Below are positions 1-13,900 of a stretch of DNA of 60,000 nucleotides, piece by piece; position 1 is the stretch's first letter; each line of letters opens with the position of its first letter. Below the pieces are notes generated by a model. The model did no database searches and was not told the DNA's origin. It saw nothing but the letters and a program-made list of their open reading frames with translations. The position numbers and the translations under genes were made by a program. This stretch comes from Membranipora membranacea (taxonomy: Eukaryota > Bryozoa > Gymnolaemata > Cheilostomatida > Membraniporidae). The stretch spans positions 498,001 through 558,000 of the forward strand of contig OU612068.1 in the NCBI GenBank assembly GCA_914767715.1, in the 5' to 3' direction.

Positions 1-555
1 AACTGATAGTTATAAAGTAAAGCATATGAATCAGTATATAGATGTCTTATCTTGGTAGTTTTGACTAGACAAATAGCTGTCATAGTATTTATATGATTAC
101 TGCTGTCAGTATGACACAAATACTCTGTTAGCTAACAGCTATACCTTGCCATTTAACACTTGTATACTCTGTGGTATAAAACTGAACATAAAATCACTAC
201 ATAGAGAGGCAGAGAGGCATACAGAGGCAGGGGAGGGGAATCACTACATAGAGAGGCATAGAGAGGCAGGGGAGGGGAATCACTACATAGAGAGGCATAG
301 AGAGGCAGGGGAGGGGAATCACTACATAGAGAGGCATACAGAGGCAGGGGAGGGGAGGGCAATGTAATATCTACTTTTATGTCAGCCATTATCTAATAAT
401 AAGGTGACATTAGCTTGTCAACAACTACTTAGGCCTATGAGTTTATACTGTATTTAAATATGGAGTGATGTCCTACAGACAGTTTCTTCTCTCAGCATCG
501 CTATCTTTCTCTCCACGTTGAGCTCTTATTAGTTTTACGACCTTCTTTGTTTCAG
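1..555. other. Intron or upstream region of the SFMBT gene
   Basis: No exon could be supported here. The stretch ends in a pyrimidine-rich tract and an AG acceptor at 554-555, directly before the first SFMBT exon I can see. It is therefore read as intron, with the start codon of the gene outside the window. It also contains a 39-bp tandem repeat. Confidence 0.5.
191..355. repeat. 39-bp tandem repeat, about 4 units
   Basis: A purine-rich unit (aatcactacatagagaggc followed by atagagaggcaggggagggg) is repeated about four times. The first unit is longer (47 bp) through an extra gagaggca-type block. Because 39 is a multiple of 3, it stays open in a forward and a reverse frame, but this looks like a minisatellite rather than a gene. 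Confidence 0.85.
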
Positions 556-3500
556 AAGAGGAAAAAAGTTTATCAGGAAGCAGTAAAGAATCAGCTTGTA
601 TCTCCGGTCAGTAGATCTACTAGTGGACTTCCTCTGTCTCCTCACACTACACAGAGCTCGGCCGGCGGTCAGGTCCCTCAACAGAAGTCTGTACCTAACA
701 ATAACAATATAACCATAGGAGCCCAGGCTAAGCCTGCAGCAGCTCACCTCTCCTCTCACGCTGCCGGACACGCGCTCGCTGTCGCTAACCCTTTCTTATT
801 TGGGTCAGCAGTGAGTCAGCCAAGATTTGTCGAGGATAGAGTACCAGAGTTTGATTGGACACTGTACCTTAAACATTCAAAACGTAAAGCTGTACCTCAC
901 TCAGCATTCAAACATGTGAGTTATCTTTACACTAGTATATGTATACATACAGTAGTTACCCTGGAGAAATATAATCTTATCAGGTACTTGGCTGTTTTTA
1001 AATCATACTGGAATGATTTGAAATTGATTTGAATATTGAACATTGATGATAAACAAATAGGCAGTTTAGTAGTAGTTGCTCTCTATATGTTACCATAGAT
1101 ATCGCTCCGATGTCTGGAATGTTCCTGTCATAATCTTTTAGTAATCATATATCTATCTATCTATGCCAAGCTTGGTTGCTCATAGATATATTACGACTAA
1201 TCCTGTATTGACGGAAATTATCTGTCTGTAATGTTTTTACTGGAGACTGTTACATAGTAACATAGATCTTCTGTCACTTAAAACACTACTATATATATAT
1301 ATATAGATGAAGGCCCCCCCCCCCCTTCTCCTCACTCCCAAGATTTGTTATTCAAACAAAAAATAAAGAGAGCTTTGTTTTTAACTGGGAACGGTCTAAC
1401 ACAGGGGTGCCCAACGTTTTCATTGAGGGGGCCGCATCCACATATTGCAATGTCCCTGGGTCATAAATCGAACACTCAAATATGGGTGTTCAGTATTTTA
1501 TCTCTGCAGTGGGGAATTTATTTATTGGAGCTCACTCAAATGCAATGGTTGGGGAATTCCTAAATGACTAGATTTAGAGCGTTTTTTTATTATTTTACAA
1601 GAGAGGAATGTAATAACTATAGGGGTGAAAATTATTTGGGTCGGGCCGCATAAAATTGGGTCGGGGTCGCTCGTTTGGCAGCCCTGGTCTAACACTTGTG
1701 ATGGTGCTCACATTTATTGACCACAATGTATGATAGTGGTTTAGTGAGTTATTATCATTGTCATGTTTTACACACTGATGTATTGACACATAAATCTATG
1801 GATTTACGCTTTTATCTACATGTGATCAATACGTTTGTTCATTTTCCCCTCATTGACTGTTAATCGTTTTTTTGCGTATCTAAGAGTAAAGCTAGGATTG
1901 GAACGAACCCTTTATGAGTGATGAGTTAAACACTGTAATAATATGGTAGATCTATTATCTATAGTCTCCGATATTATCCTGTCAGATAGTTCATATAGAA
2001 CACAGAACAGCTGGCCACATGAACATCCGGGCACAATACATCTCCTCCACTGTAAAATATTTAATAGTGTGACCTACATGGCTTCCCTCCCTCATAAAGA
2101 GCAATTACTCATTCCTGCCTTCTACTCTGAAGTGTGTTCTATTAAAAAGTAGCAAATAATGATGTGAAAAAAAACAATTCTTAAACCACTAGTTCCTTGA
2201 CTGTCCGAGATTTTGTGTGTTGATGAGATGAGGGGCGTGAGACACCATTTTATAGATATCAAGAACATCAGGTCTCCTTAAATATAAACAGATCATGAGT
2301 TGGTCCTGCAATTTATGCTGAGATCAAATGAGTGGGCAACCTTAATACGGTGTCCTGTTTAATCCTAAAATAAACAGTTTCCCTCATGCAGTAACAGACC
2401 CTCCCCCTCTCAACCATCACATTAGACATTATTATTATATCTCGACAGGTTGAGGTGAGCCTACAGAACGGTTTTATGATTGGTATGAAGGTGGAGACAC
2501 CTCTCAGAGATATGGATTGTGATAAATACTGGTTAGCTACTATAGTAGCTGTATATGGACCTCTACTCAAACTCAGGTAAATATACTACCTCAACTAGGT
2601 CAACTAAACGCTTATTTACAATCATTCTCAATGAGCACTTATCTTAGTTTTTTATTACCAGACATACTGTCCGACTTTATTGTAAGGTAGCAGCAGTCAG
2701 ATCAGATGCACATTACATGCCAAATAGTCATTTGATTAAGGATCGACTGAATTTTTTCTGCCCTTGAGTTGAAAAAAATTGAGCTTTTTTCTTCTTTATT
2801 GCAAAAAAAAACAGTATGCATCCTGCTATATTTTTCCTGAGATGATGAATAATTTTGTACCAGGCACTCTGACCGTATAATAGTGTGCTGACAAAGAGGC
2901 AACCAAACCTTAAATTATTTTACAGGTTTGATGGCTACCCAGATAAAACTAAAGACTTTTTCATGAAGTGTTCATCAGGGAGACTGCATCCTATTGGCTG
3001 GTGTTCTAGAAATCAGAAATCACTTCTGCCTCCTGCAGGTAGTTTGTGTTTTGTACTCAGTTGTGTTATATAACCATAACCTTATAATAACTGTGAAATT
3101 ACCAAACAATACAACCTGGATCTTATCATCACTTCAATCTGCAGTGTATATTAGATATCACAGCTTAACCTACATAGTTCTCTTATGCATCTCATATAAA
3201 CAGATAGTCACAGCTGACTAAATAAGGAAGTCATCAAAAGTGACCCATCCTACCCCTTGGTGTGCACTAAGTCCAATATCATAACCTAAATACATCATAT
3301 CACTGTACAAGTATATACAGAATTACTGATTAACTTTGAGTAATCAGATGCAATGAGACAGAAATAATGGAAATTTTAATGTCTTATTCTTAGATATCCG
3401 ACACACACAGAAACAATGGAAGAACTTCCTGTTGAATGCACTACAAGGAGCGAAGACTGTACCTACATACCTCCTGTCGGCTCACGGCGGTCCGTGGGTG

Positions 3501-6500
3501 GCTGATAGAATCAGGCAGAGTATGAGACTAGAGGTACAACATGAGAAACTACCTACAGCTGTCTGGGTCGCCAAGGTCTGTACATGGGGACTTCTCTACT
3601 CTAATCACTGCTATGTATAATTATGTATAATCATTTTCTTCCTTCTTTCAAACTGCACATTTTAATGCTGCCATAATTAAAACAGGTTTTTTTAAGAGTC
3701 GAGCAAACCACAAGCGAGTAAGCAGTTGTTGATTTAATGTTTTTTGATTGTTTTTGACTTTTCACTCTGTATCAATCTTACAGATTAGCTGGTCTTATTT
3801 GGTTTTTCTCTGCAATAACTCATATTATTTTGCCCTTATCTAGGTAATACGTAACGTTGGCGGGCGACTGAAGCTCAGATATGAAGGCTCTATTGATGAC
3901 GCCACAGATTTCTGGTTATTCTATCTGGATAGAAGGATCCACCCATGTGGCTGGGCCGCCTCTAACGGCTACATCTACAGACCACCTGATGGTGGGTATT
4001 CAACTCATAACCATTCTTCTGACAAATCTTCTTGATGTACATTACACACACACCAATATTAGTGCAATAGAATATTTAATATTCGTGTAATAGTATTGTA
4101 TTCGTAACCACATGATATTATTACATGATGACTCACTAACACTATACAGCTGTTTATATTGGATGATTATACAGAGATTAAGGATTCTTTTGAGTACGAG
4201 GTGTGGAGTAAGATCCTACAGGACGTAACCAGAGATTCCTCTATAGACAGAATACCCAGTGAAATATTCCAGGTTTGTCGTCTAGCTCCTCACATAGATT
4301 TTTTACTTATCATCTGGTTTTGTGTTCACAAGAAGTGGTATGCTATCATTTTTTGCCCAGTAAATGTGAAACTGCTCCAAATACATGCAATTTTATTCGT
4401 GAGTGACACCAAATACATATAGCCTGTCAATTTTAGGATCAACGCTTTGTCAATGAGGTAAGTACTCAGCTTCCGGCTTATTTTATTTCATTCTATTGGG
4501 AAATTCATTGAACTTCATCCTAGCTCTTAGTTTGTTAAATTAAAAGCTTAGCCCATAGAGATGTGTATCTATTTGTTCCGTAGACTTACTGCCGTTTTGT
4601 AGATGCACCCAGAGTTACCCGCCCACACTTATCATATAGGAGAAGTATTAGAGACTGTACACCCTACAGGAGCTTATGTATCTCCAGCTAAAGTTTCTCT
4701 TATTATTAACGATAAGTATATAATACTAGAGCTGCTGGATACTGTGGGTGGAGTATCCCGTCCCATAACTAAGTGCTGTGATAGTCGAGATCCTACTCTA
4801 CTCCCAGTGGGCTGGTGTGAGAAGAATAATATCCCTCTGGGAAAACCACTCAAACAAGGTAGGTGTACATATGTACTGTGTACAATGAGATGACTGGTCT
4901 ATTGTCTATTGTGTAGACTTTATATGGCGCAAGTCTATGATTATATTTCTCAATACATGTGTAAATGTAATACTATCTTTGTTTCATGCCAAGCAAACTG
5001 GTATATTTTGTGAAACATAATGTGCAATAGACTATTGTAGATCATTGATGTTGTAATGTGACTAAGTGATTACTTGATTTTCAGGTGCTACAGACGATTC
5101 TATCCCTGGTTTCTCCTGGGCTCACTATTTTAACATACATAAGACTTCATTCCCAGCTAAAGACACATTCCTTCTAGATTTCGTGAGTAACTCTAAGACG
5201 TCAATAAAATTACTGATACTAGAGCTTTGATGTGCTAATATTGCTATCAGTTATAGACTGGAGATCATCCAGATAGACCCAGCAGTCTTCTAAGAAATGG
5301 CTGTGTAGTTGATGACACAGACGGACAATTTCAGCCCTCAAAAGGCCGTAATCTTTTATATTATTTATTCCATCAGTGTGTCCACATATCCAAAAGGTCT
5401 TTTTCATGGAAAAACTGAGATGTTTCTGAATTATTAACTGACATTTGAGCTTATAATGATATAATTATTTTATTGTGTTTATAGAGATCACCGCCGCATC
5501 AGTTTATGATTGGTCAGATGTTGGAAGCCAATAATCCTATTAACCCTAATCAGATGTGTGTAGCTAAAGTATCAAAGATGCTTGGCAGGTAAATCATGAT
5601 TATAATCTTTTATATGTCCAAAACTAGTATACGACATGATATGCTTTAACTGCAAGCTCGCACTCACAAGAGAAGACAATCCTAACCTTGTCACGCTGCG
5701 GGACAAGGCTAAGGCTAAGACTCCACTATACATCTCATATCAAGGCCTGTCACAGTCTGCACTGTACATACAAGCTGTGTAATGCCGTTAACTATGTCTA
5801 ACAATTCACCATCATAATGAATGCTATGTTTACCTGATGTGTAGGCTGATGTTGTTGGAGATATGGATTAGTGCGACCGGTCCGAGTGTACTGATAATGG
5901 TTAGTGTTAACTCTCTATCACTATTCCCTGCTGGATGGAGTGAGAGTAACCACTTCTCACTCACTGCTCCTAAAGTCGATCTAACTCAACAATTCAACTC
6001 TCTCATCCTCAAACCTAGTAATGTCAGCGATAAAACTAAAGGTAAAGCTTGTTAACTCAGTATATAATGTGTTTCTCATTATGGCCACCGTTTAATATAT
6101 TGAAGTTAATTGAATGTGTCTGATCAGATAAGTTAATCGCTGTACCACACTGTAAGTTTACAGAGATGACTGTAATCTGCACATATGTAGTTACCAGTCT
6201 ACCAGTTACATTGATACATACCTAGTAGGCAGTATAATAGACAGCGATGGTGGTGCTAATTTGAATGTGTACTTATACAGATAAGCCTTGTTGTTACACA
6301 GCAGTGATACATACACTCTACATACACTCTACTTACCCAGTCTAAACGTGTGATCATATATTATCTTACTCTTACTTACTGCAGGTACAAACACAGACAC
6401 TATATATTTTAACACTACATGTTTTACTGGACCGTTCCTGAGTAAGGGTCGTGTACAGGACCTACAGCCTTCTATAGGACCTGGTCCTGCTCGACAGGTG

Positions 6501-9432
6501 GCTAAGGATGTGGTGAAAGCCGTCATCAACACGGGATACAAGTCATCATATGTACTCAAACTGCTGCAGAAAAACCCGGATACTCCTAAAAATACCGATA
6601 TGTGTGAGGAGACTATCAAAGCTAAGTGAGTATATCAGACTGCGGGTCTAGACTGCCAAGACCGTATATATCTACTCTATGTATATTTTGTGTCTAAAGA
6701 CAGGAAGGAAATTTTGCCGGGTATGAACTCCCTCTTTAATGGAGTAATCATGCTGTAGATCTCACTAACTGACTGCGGTAATAATATTAAATTGATTTAT
6801 TCAGGTACAAAGGAAAGACAACAGAAGGTATTGTGGAGGTTTGTACTAAGCACTCAGACATAGTGAGCTTTTGTAAGCAGCTGTGTACTACACTAAACTG
6901 CTGTCCTAATCTCATATCTATTCGTAAACTTAGTAACCAGTGTAACGAGAAATGTCATCTACAGACTAAAACACAATTCTGTAAGTACACTCTATAGTGA
7001 TTAGTATACAGTATTGTATATGTATAATATGTCTTCTGATTGCACTAGTGACTGTGCTTCCTATTCCTAATAATCCTAAGATTGACTGTTGCCTCAGTTA
7101 ATTCATTGTGAAGCCAAACTACTATAAATAAGGATTCTCGCTTTTTTTAACCTTTTGTATCTGAATCATGTATTTTGTATTTTATAGTGTCTGTGGAAGG
7201 GAGAAAACCAGGGAGACCTTCCAGTACTAACCCTGATGGCAGCAAGAGAAAGAAAAGGAAGAGCAAGAAAAAAGTGAGTTCTCCACACTTATCCTCTCAT
7301 CTGCCTACAAGTTTCCTTCTAATTAAGATATGTCTACTGCCTTTTACCGTTGTGCTGATTTTAGTCTAAGGAGAGTTTAGCTGATAGTATTGTGATGGTG
7401 TTAACAAGTTCTGAAGATTATATAACCCGTTACCCGTAATCCAACAATTATACCTTTTTTACAGCCCTATAAGAGGAGAAATCTGTTGGCTAAATCAGCT
7501 GAGATGGGAGGAGCTGATGATAGTCTGATAGATGATCAGTCCGGAGCTATCAGTGAGAACAGCAGCTCAGACTATGACTCACAATCACCTCCCCCTCCTC
7601 TCCCTCAGTTTGACAGGGGTGCCAGTAGATCCCCCCTACGCAGAATCTCCCCTACACCTAGACCCAGAGCCGCCCCTGATAAGGAGATGACTGCAGGTGA
7701 TCACCCATTGTATCAGCTTCAGCTTGCTAGTGTCAAGGTAAGATTAGAGACTTTGTCTTCTTCTACAGGGATAGCGAGCTGTACATTGTGTAACTCTAAA
7801 TTATGTTATACGCTGGCAGTTATGTGGGCACAACTCCAGTAGGGGGTTGTATAGTTTTCGGAGTTTGCTTTGGACTGGGAACTGTCTTTCAAACTCTCCT
7901 CTTTGATTAACTTAATCTGAATGCTGAGAATGTAGGATAGACAGAAGATGATGTCTTATATTTACTGTTATATAATATATATATATATATTATATACACA
8001 TTATATCATTTTGTAACATATATATAATATATACATTTTATAATATAATGATAATCTGTGTTGTAGAAATCTCCGAGTACTGTCAGTGGTACCAGCAGTG
8101 TAGTACCTCCTCCCGCTGTCTCCGCCTCTGTATCTGCCTCGGTCTCCTCCTCACAGAACAGTATAACCTCTGCTCAGCCTGCTCAGTATGAAGTAGTGAA
8201 GAGGAAGAGAGGCAGACCCCCGAATAAAGCTCCCGATCAGACCATGAAACTCCCACTAGGTTCTCAGCCTACTGTACCACCTCTCAAAATAAGGTAAACT
8301 GTCATTTGAAATGTTAGGAAAACCTGGACAGGGTTCTGTGTGTACCTTAGGCTTATAGACAGAAGACTGGAGGTGTCTCAACAACTTTTTATTCACAAAA
8401 CAAGCAGACCATATGACACCTGAGGAACATTGTTTCCGCACATAATTTCCGCACACCATTTTACAACCATTCTGACACAAAGACAGACAATGTCACACTT
8501 ACGATTCTCACCTCGTTAACTGATTTGGTAACCTGACAGAAAACTGCTTTTGTTTTGCAGGAAATTGGATCTGTCTCCTACGCAGCTGAAGAAAGAATTT
8601 AATCCGTCAGCTTTAAATGGCTCTATGCCTCCCTCTAAAGAGCCTCGGAGAATTCTCCCATCGCCGCTAACCAACGGTCAGCCTACAGCTTCTACGAGCT
8701 CTCGTCTTATCAAACAACAATCTAACACTACACTACCTAAAGCCCAACACTCACCGTCAGCAGGGCTACTGAGGGCAGCTACTCCTCATTCTATGTTTAA
8801 GTCTGCGCTGACCTACTCTCAGCCTAGATTACATATACCAGAGGGTGAGAAGGTGATACTAACAGATAATCCTCTATACTGGGACGTCTGCAGACTTATA
8901 GACTTCATCAAACAGACCGACTGTGCTAACCTAGCCGATAAAATAGCCAACCAGGTTAGTACTACATACACAGATTTTCACTTAAACTTATCACACATTT
9001 GGTCTTCCAAATAGAAAACTCATTCCCAAATTGCTCACTCAGAAGGTATTTAGCTCCATCAATGACTGAGCAATAGACCCTGCCCTACTCAGTAAATGAA
9101 CGATAGCAAGTTTGGCTATTTTTGAAAAGATCCCCACGGATTGTTTATGGATGGATGTCTGATAATCTTTGTGAATCTGAGACGTCATACTATGACTTCT
9201 CAAAGATATAGTTAGATCTATTAGATGCTAACAGGCTTATTTTTAAAATGACTTACAGGAGATAGACGGCCAGGCGTTTATGTTACTAGTGCTGCCGACA
9301 GCGCAGGAGATACTGGATCTAAAGTTAGGTCCTGCTCTCAAACTATGTCATCATGTACAGAGACTGAAGCTGGCGTTCTATGAGACTTATCACCCTGAGG
9401 AAGATATGAGACGGGTCAGACAGGAGGACTGA
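556..9432 (+). CDS. SFMBT: SFMBT-type Polycomb protein (4 MBT repeats, SLED, SAM); 5' end missing
   Basis: Chromatin protein of the Scm-like-with-four-MBT family, a nuclear Polycomb (PhoRC-type) repressor whose MBT repeats bind lower-methylated histone lysines. Exons: 556-915, 2449-2576, 2926-3038, 3394-3575, 3844-3991, 4175-4272, 4437-4457 (21 nt), 4603-4858, 5085-5182, 5485-5588, 5845-6041, 6385-6625, 6805-6980, 7188-7273, 7465-7737, 8067-8293, 8561-8954, 9259-9432. All have GT-AG borders, and phases join to 1091 residues. MBT1 is at about 98-200, MBT2 206-310, MBT3 318-437 and MBT4 442-555, with [22 protein letters not shown] and FPAGWSESN signatures. SLED is at about 575-705 ([19 protein letters not shown]). 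AT-hook-like motifs are at about 711 (RKPGRP) and 880 (KRGRPP). The SAM domain is at about 1008-1080 ([20 protein letters not shown]). The four MBTs plus SLED separate it from L3MBTL and Scm. The true N terminus lies upstream of the window. Confidence 0.95.
1402..1686. mobile_element. hAT-type MITE with perfect 8-bp target duplication
   Basis: Terminal inverted repeats are caggggtgcccaacg at the left and, in reverse complement, cagggctgccaaacg at the right. The identical 8-bp duplication gtctaaca flanks it at 1394-1401 and 1687-1694. Length and TSD fit a non-autonomous hAT element (285 bp, no transposase). It lies in the first visible SFMBT intron. Confidence 0.9.
7967..8045. repeat. AT-rich microsatellite in SFMBT intron
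   Basis: Runs of (TA)n with interruptions lie just upstream of the exon that starts at 8067. Similar TA runs occur near 1290, 24770, 28980 and 42945. Confidence 0.8.
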
Positions 9433-10351
9433 CTCCCAGCTCACCTCCACAGCTCCTCTCTACACTATATATGTATATAACTATGTCTACTGTGACTTAC
9501 GTGATATCGAGATAATTACTGCTGCAGAAGATTCCTATATAAGCCTATGTGACCAGAAAACGCTACATTGTATAACCAGGGGACACAACTCTCCTCACAT
9601 AATTACCCACACAGATGCGAGCAGGCAGCTGGTAGCTCTCTGCTATAAATGTACATAGTTGATCTAATATCAGTGTTTAGATTGTAGTTATTGTTTTGAT
9701 TTCTTTATTTTGTTGCATGTTACTAGATTATAGTAATTTTGTCAGTGATAAACTCTTACATCATGTATTCATCCTTCTCTGCTGCTTAACCTACCATACT
9801 ACAAGAATAAGTACTCTTCTGTTGAATCTGCTTTTTTATTTTAGACTTCGAGTTGATAATTTAGTGTAAACTTTCTAAGGTGCTGAATGTTGAGTTTACA
9901 GATCTATTGGCAGTCAGCCTGCGTGGCTTACAGTGAAAAAAATTAATTGAGATCAATCATCAAATCAATTCATTTTCGACAGACATAGTATATCCGAAGT
10001 AGAGCGTTATACTCTTAACCTTGCCTGTTGTGTTATTGGTGAGATTTAGCATAACTAGGGCTGTAGGCTAATATTCCATCGATTGAAGATTGATGATATT
10101 TTCCTGAGCAATCTGATTGGTTGAGTTATTGATTGCTGCCTTGTGATTGGTTGACTATTATCAGTAGAGTCAGGGGTGGTCAAGCAGGCTCCTCACTACA
10201 AATAGATTTTCTTGATTCAAATTGAGAAAAGGTTAAATTCCATTACACAGCTTATTTTTTGCAATCAATCTTACTTTATTTTCAGCAAGTATTCCCATTC
10301 CGAGATAAAGATGCTTCTATGATATAAAACTCTTCTTCCTGTTCATAAACG

Positions 10352-10357
10352 AATAAA
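10352..10357 (+). terminator. Polyadenylation signal AATAAA, likely for SFMBT
   Basis: This canonical hexamer lies about 920 bp after the SFMBT stop codon. A T-rich run follows. No transcript evidence is available. Confidence 0.5.
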
Positions 10358-10396
10358 ATTCTGTTCATATCAAACTTAAAGTCTTCGCTTTATTTG

Positions 10397-10535
10397 TGAC
10401 TACAACTATGGATGGTAGGGAGGTCGGCTGATTAGTGACTACAACTATGGATGGTAGGGAGTGATGGATGGTAGGGAGGTCCGCTGATTAGTGACTACAA
10501 CTATGGATGGTAGGGAGGTCCGCAGCTGATTAGTG
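10397..10535. repeat. Imperfect tandem repeat (actatggatggtagggag)
   Basis: The core gtgactacaactatggatgg plus tagggaggtc(g/c)gctgatta recurs three times, with an extra partial copy of gatggtagggag in the middle. It lies between the convergent gene ends. Confidence 0.8.
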
Positions 10536-10918
10536 ATACACAGGAAATCTTATTATGTTGTTTTACACAATAGAATTCTCATGTTAGGCAAAGAATATCA
10601 CAGAATCATTTGTGAGTAAATGAGATTATAACAGGACGGCATAGAAGAGTTGTAAAAAAAGGTTAACTATTTATATATAGTATACAAAACTTGTATAAAA
10701 GAGATTCTTACAAAATGTGCGATCAGTGTCAAGGGGAGATAATGTGTGTGTTTGGTCGTGCGAGGTATCAAAATACTGACTGCCATCTTTAGTATTCGAA
10801 AATCAGAGACTTCATTGCACTCTTATTAAGCTTCCCAGAAAAATTGACACTACTTGGTTTTCTAAAATATCGTTACCGCGTCAGTTGAAATTTAAGTCAA
10901 TTTTTTTAATATTACAGA

Positions 10919-13900
10919 TTAACCCTGAGAGACAGCCTCCATAACCGCTGGTACAAACTTCCTGAAGGTGCCGGTCATAGATTCACACTTAGTCTGAAGT
11001 TTGAATTGTCTCCTCTCTGCAGCTTTCTGTCGTTTCTCTGTCACATATAAAGCCTCGACGAGATTGGAGTTCTCTATGTAAAGTTCTCTCACAGTTTTGT
11101 CTGAATTAGTAGACTTGATCATCTGTTGTTTCAAACGTCCTACAAAATATAAAATAACCCAGTGGTCCCATTACATGGTAATGTTTGGTAAACATATTAC
11201 ATATAGACTTCGACGATTTTAATTTTTTGGATTAGATTTATTTCATTGACGTAGTTTGAAGAAAATGGCAATAAAAGTCGTTAGAATAACAGTGTGGTGA
11301 CATATGTTACATGAGTGTAAAAAAGGGAAAACTGATTATAATATACTGACCAGTGACTTCAGTTAGACTCTTTCTTGTGGCGATCAGACGACTCCTGAAC
11401 TCATCCCTCTCAAACTTCAGGTTAGTGATCATCTTCAAATGATCATCTTGGGAATCTACAAATGAGAAAAATCGCATTGATTGCGAATATTGTATATTTT
11501 GTGTTTCAACAAACACAAAGTATTTTCATCAATAAATATGGTGATGTAATTATCTCAACCCAGTATTACTAATAACACCTTCAGATAGTCACGTATATCT
11601 CACCTAGCATAAGCTTCCTACCCTCGCTGGATCGGATATTGAGGGCTTGCTCTAACTCGCCGCATTTTCCTTGTTGTTTCTTGAGTTCAAGCTGGAGTTT
11701 GGAGAAAGCCTCAGGACTAACTTTATTCTGTTCTGCTAGCCTCAGATCCTGTACCTCTCTATCATGTTGGCTTTGTGCCAGCTGAAGCTCAGTGGTGATG
11801 GTGAATAGTTTCTCCTCAGTTTCCTGTAGCTTAGCTAGCAGTGACTGGTTCTCTTCTTCCAATGACCTCTTCTCAGCAGCCAGCACTGATCTCTCACTGA
11901 TTAGAGCTGTGATATTTGGTGAGTTGTGCTGTGAAGCTTGTAAAGGCTTCTCACTTATTGAGCTGATTGTTTCATTGGCTAAGGAAGACAACTTGTGTAA
12001 TTCTTCTATCTGATTTTCTAGGACAGACTTCTCATTTTTGTGAGATTTCTTGGTTTTATCCAACTCTCTTTCCATGTTGTTTTTAGTGAGCATCATCTGT
12101 AACCAGTCAAAACATCGATGGTTGATTATAACTTTGATTTGCCTGACTTACTATGATAAGAAAAGTGGTTTACTACACTGACAACCCTACCCTACGGCCT
12201 ACATGTTATCTTTATGAGATATGCGTCGCTGTGCTAACATTGAGGCAAGGGAGAGTGGTCAGAGCTGCTGAACATGATTCTTTAAAATACAATATTAATG
12301 GAACTAAGAATGTTTGATTGTAAAAACAAAAAAACTAAGAACAACATATTATTATTGTCTGATCCCGATTCATAGTGCAGTGTACTGACCTGGTTTTTTT
12401 CAAGCACCATACTGTCTCTATCATTGAGAGCCCCGTCACGTTCTCGTTTGAGTCGCTCGATCTCTCCAGTATCTGACACTGAGCTCTTCATCTGCCTCTC
12501 CAGACTTTTAATATCTGAGTTTAGACTGGAAATCTTCTGTTCATACTCGGACCTCTCCTCATTGAAAGCTATTTGGACGACTTGTATCTGCTCCATGAAT
12601 TCCTCCTAAATAAAAATTCCAGCAAGTTTGTAATCTAGTGGCCCAGGCAGCATAAAGCACCTGTGGTGAACGGTGATGGTTGTATATAAGGAATCATCTA
12701 AGGCCTCAGTCTAATGATGTTACGGTTGTCAGTGGAACGTATTAAGCATCGCAAAGCAAACGTGTCATTCCTGTGTTTCTCATTATAGGCTGGATAACTA
12801 TAATAAAGCATGCAGTGACAGATCTGTGTGTAGAGCCACAAATAAACCCACTAAATAGTGGTGTTGTGGGATGTGTGTATAGAGACCAGGTTTAGTGAAT
12901 TGGGTGATAAACTATATAATGGGTACTGGGTAGACATAAAGTGTTAGTACCTCTCTTCTCTGCATCATAACCTTAAGTTTTGAAAAATTCATAAATATAA
13001 TACAAGACAATAAAATACCAACTTGACTGCTTTGGTTACACGGATATCAATGAAGAGATCTTTTGTGAATATTTTATTGGAGTCTTGCGACTAGCGTCTG
13101 TATATGAACAGCCAGTGTATATGTACTAAATGATGCAGTCAGGTATATGGGTGCTCTAGTAGTCTTGTTCTCTAGCACTCGGATACTCGAATACTCAGGT
13201 ACTAGGGTACCTGAGTACTCGGGTACTCAGGTACTCGGGTACTGATGTACTTGGGTACTGACCTCACAATCTGCTCTGACATTCTCCTCATTCTCATCCA
13301 TCTGATCCTCTAATTCATACAGCCTACAATAGTGAGTGAAATGTGTATCAACAATTTCATGTGTATCAACAGTTTCATGTGTATCAACAGTTTCATGTGT
13401 ATCAACAGTTTAACGTGTCTATCAATAGTAATGCGTGTATCAACAGTTTTATGTATTGACGTCATGTTTAGAGCAAGTCTACTACATTCGATATCAATAT
13501 GTTAATGTCCCTGACAATTGAACGCCAGGCCCATAAACTTGTGACGACAAGATAGTAAATAGATCTGCTGTCAAGCTCAATGTTTCATTACAGAATAGTG
13601 AATGAAAGCGCAAGCAAAAAAGACAAGCTGAGGGGCCATCACATGGTTGGTCAATTGCCAATGGAATACATTCATCTTACTATAAAGGGCATAGCCTGAT
13701 ATACAAATATATGATAGGATGATGTGGATGATGTGGATGCTTCGGGCTTTAGAATTCTTAGCCAGAACCATTATCTCCTACCGCCACAATACTCAACAAT
13801 CATTAAGAAAATGCAACAAATTTAATTCAAACTGACTGACCTGTCATTGAATTGATCCTCCATACTCTGCTTCTCTTTATTTAGGAGATTATAAAGCTCA

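Larger units (their letters stand above)
9433..10918. other. Convergent 3' region between SFMBT and ninein
   Basis: This holds the presumed 3' UTR of SFMBT, with an AATAAA at 10352, then the downstream side of the minus-strand ninein gene. A TTTATT (AATAAA on the minus strand) at 10389-10394 could serve ninein, which would bring the two 3' ends within tens of bases. A short imperfect tandem repeat occupies 10397-10535. No further gene is seen. Confidence 0.6.

Noticed and set aside
146-389. Open frames on both strands over the 39-bp repeat
   Set aside because: The frames are open only because the unit length is a multiple of 3. The peptides are pure repeat with no domain or splice context.
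12951-12959. A 9-nt ninein microexon (Arg-Arg-Glu)
   Set aside because: AG and GT flanks exist and the phase would fit, but 9 nt is too little evidence. The model is complete in frame without it.
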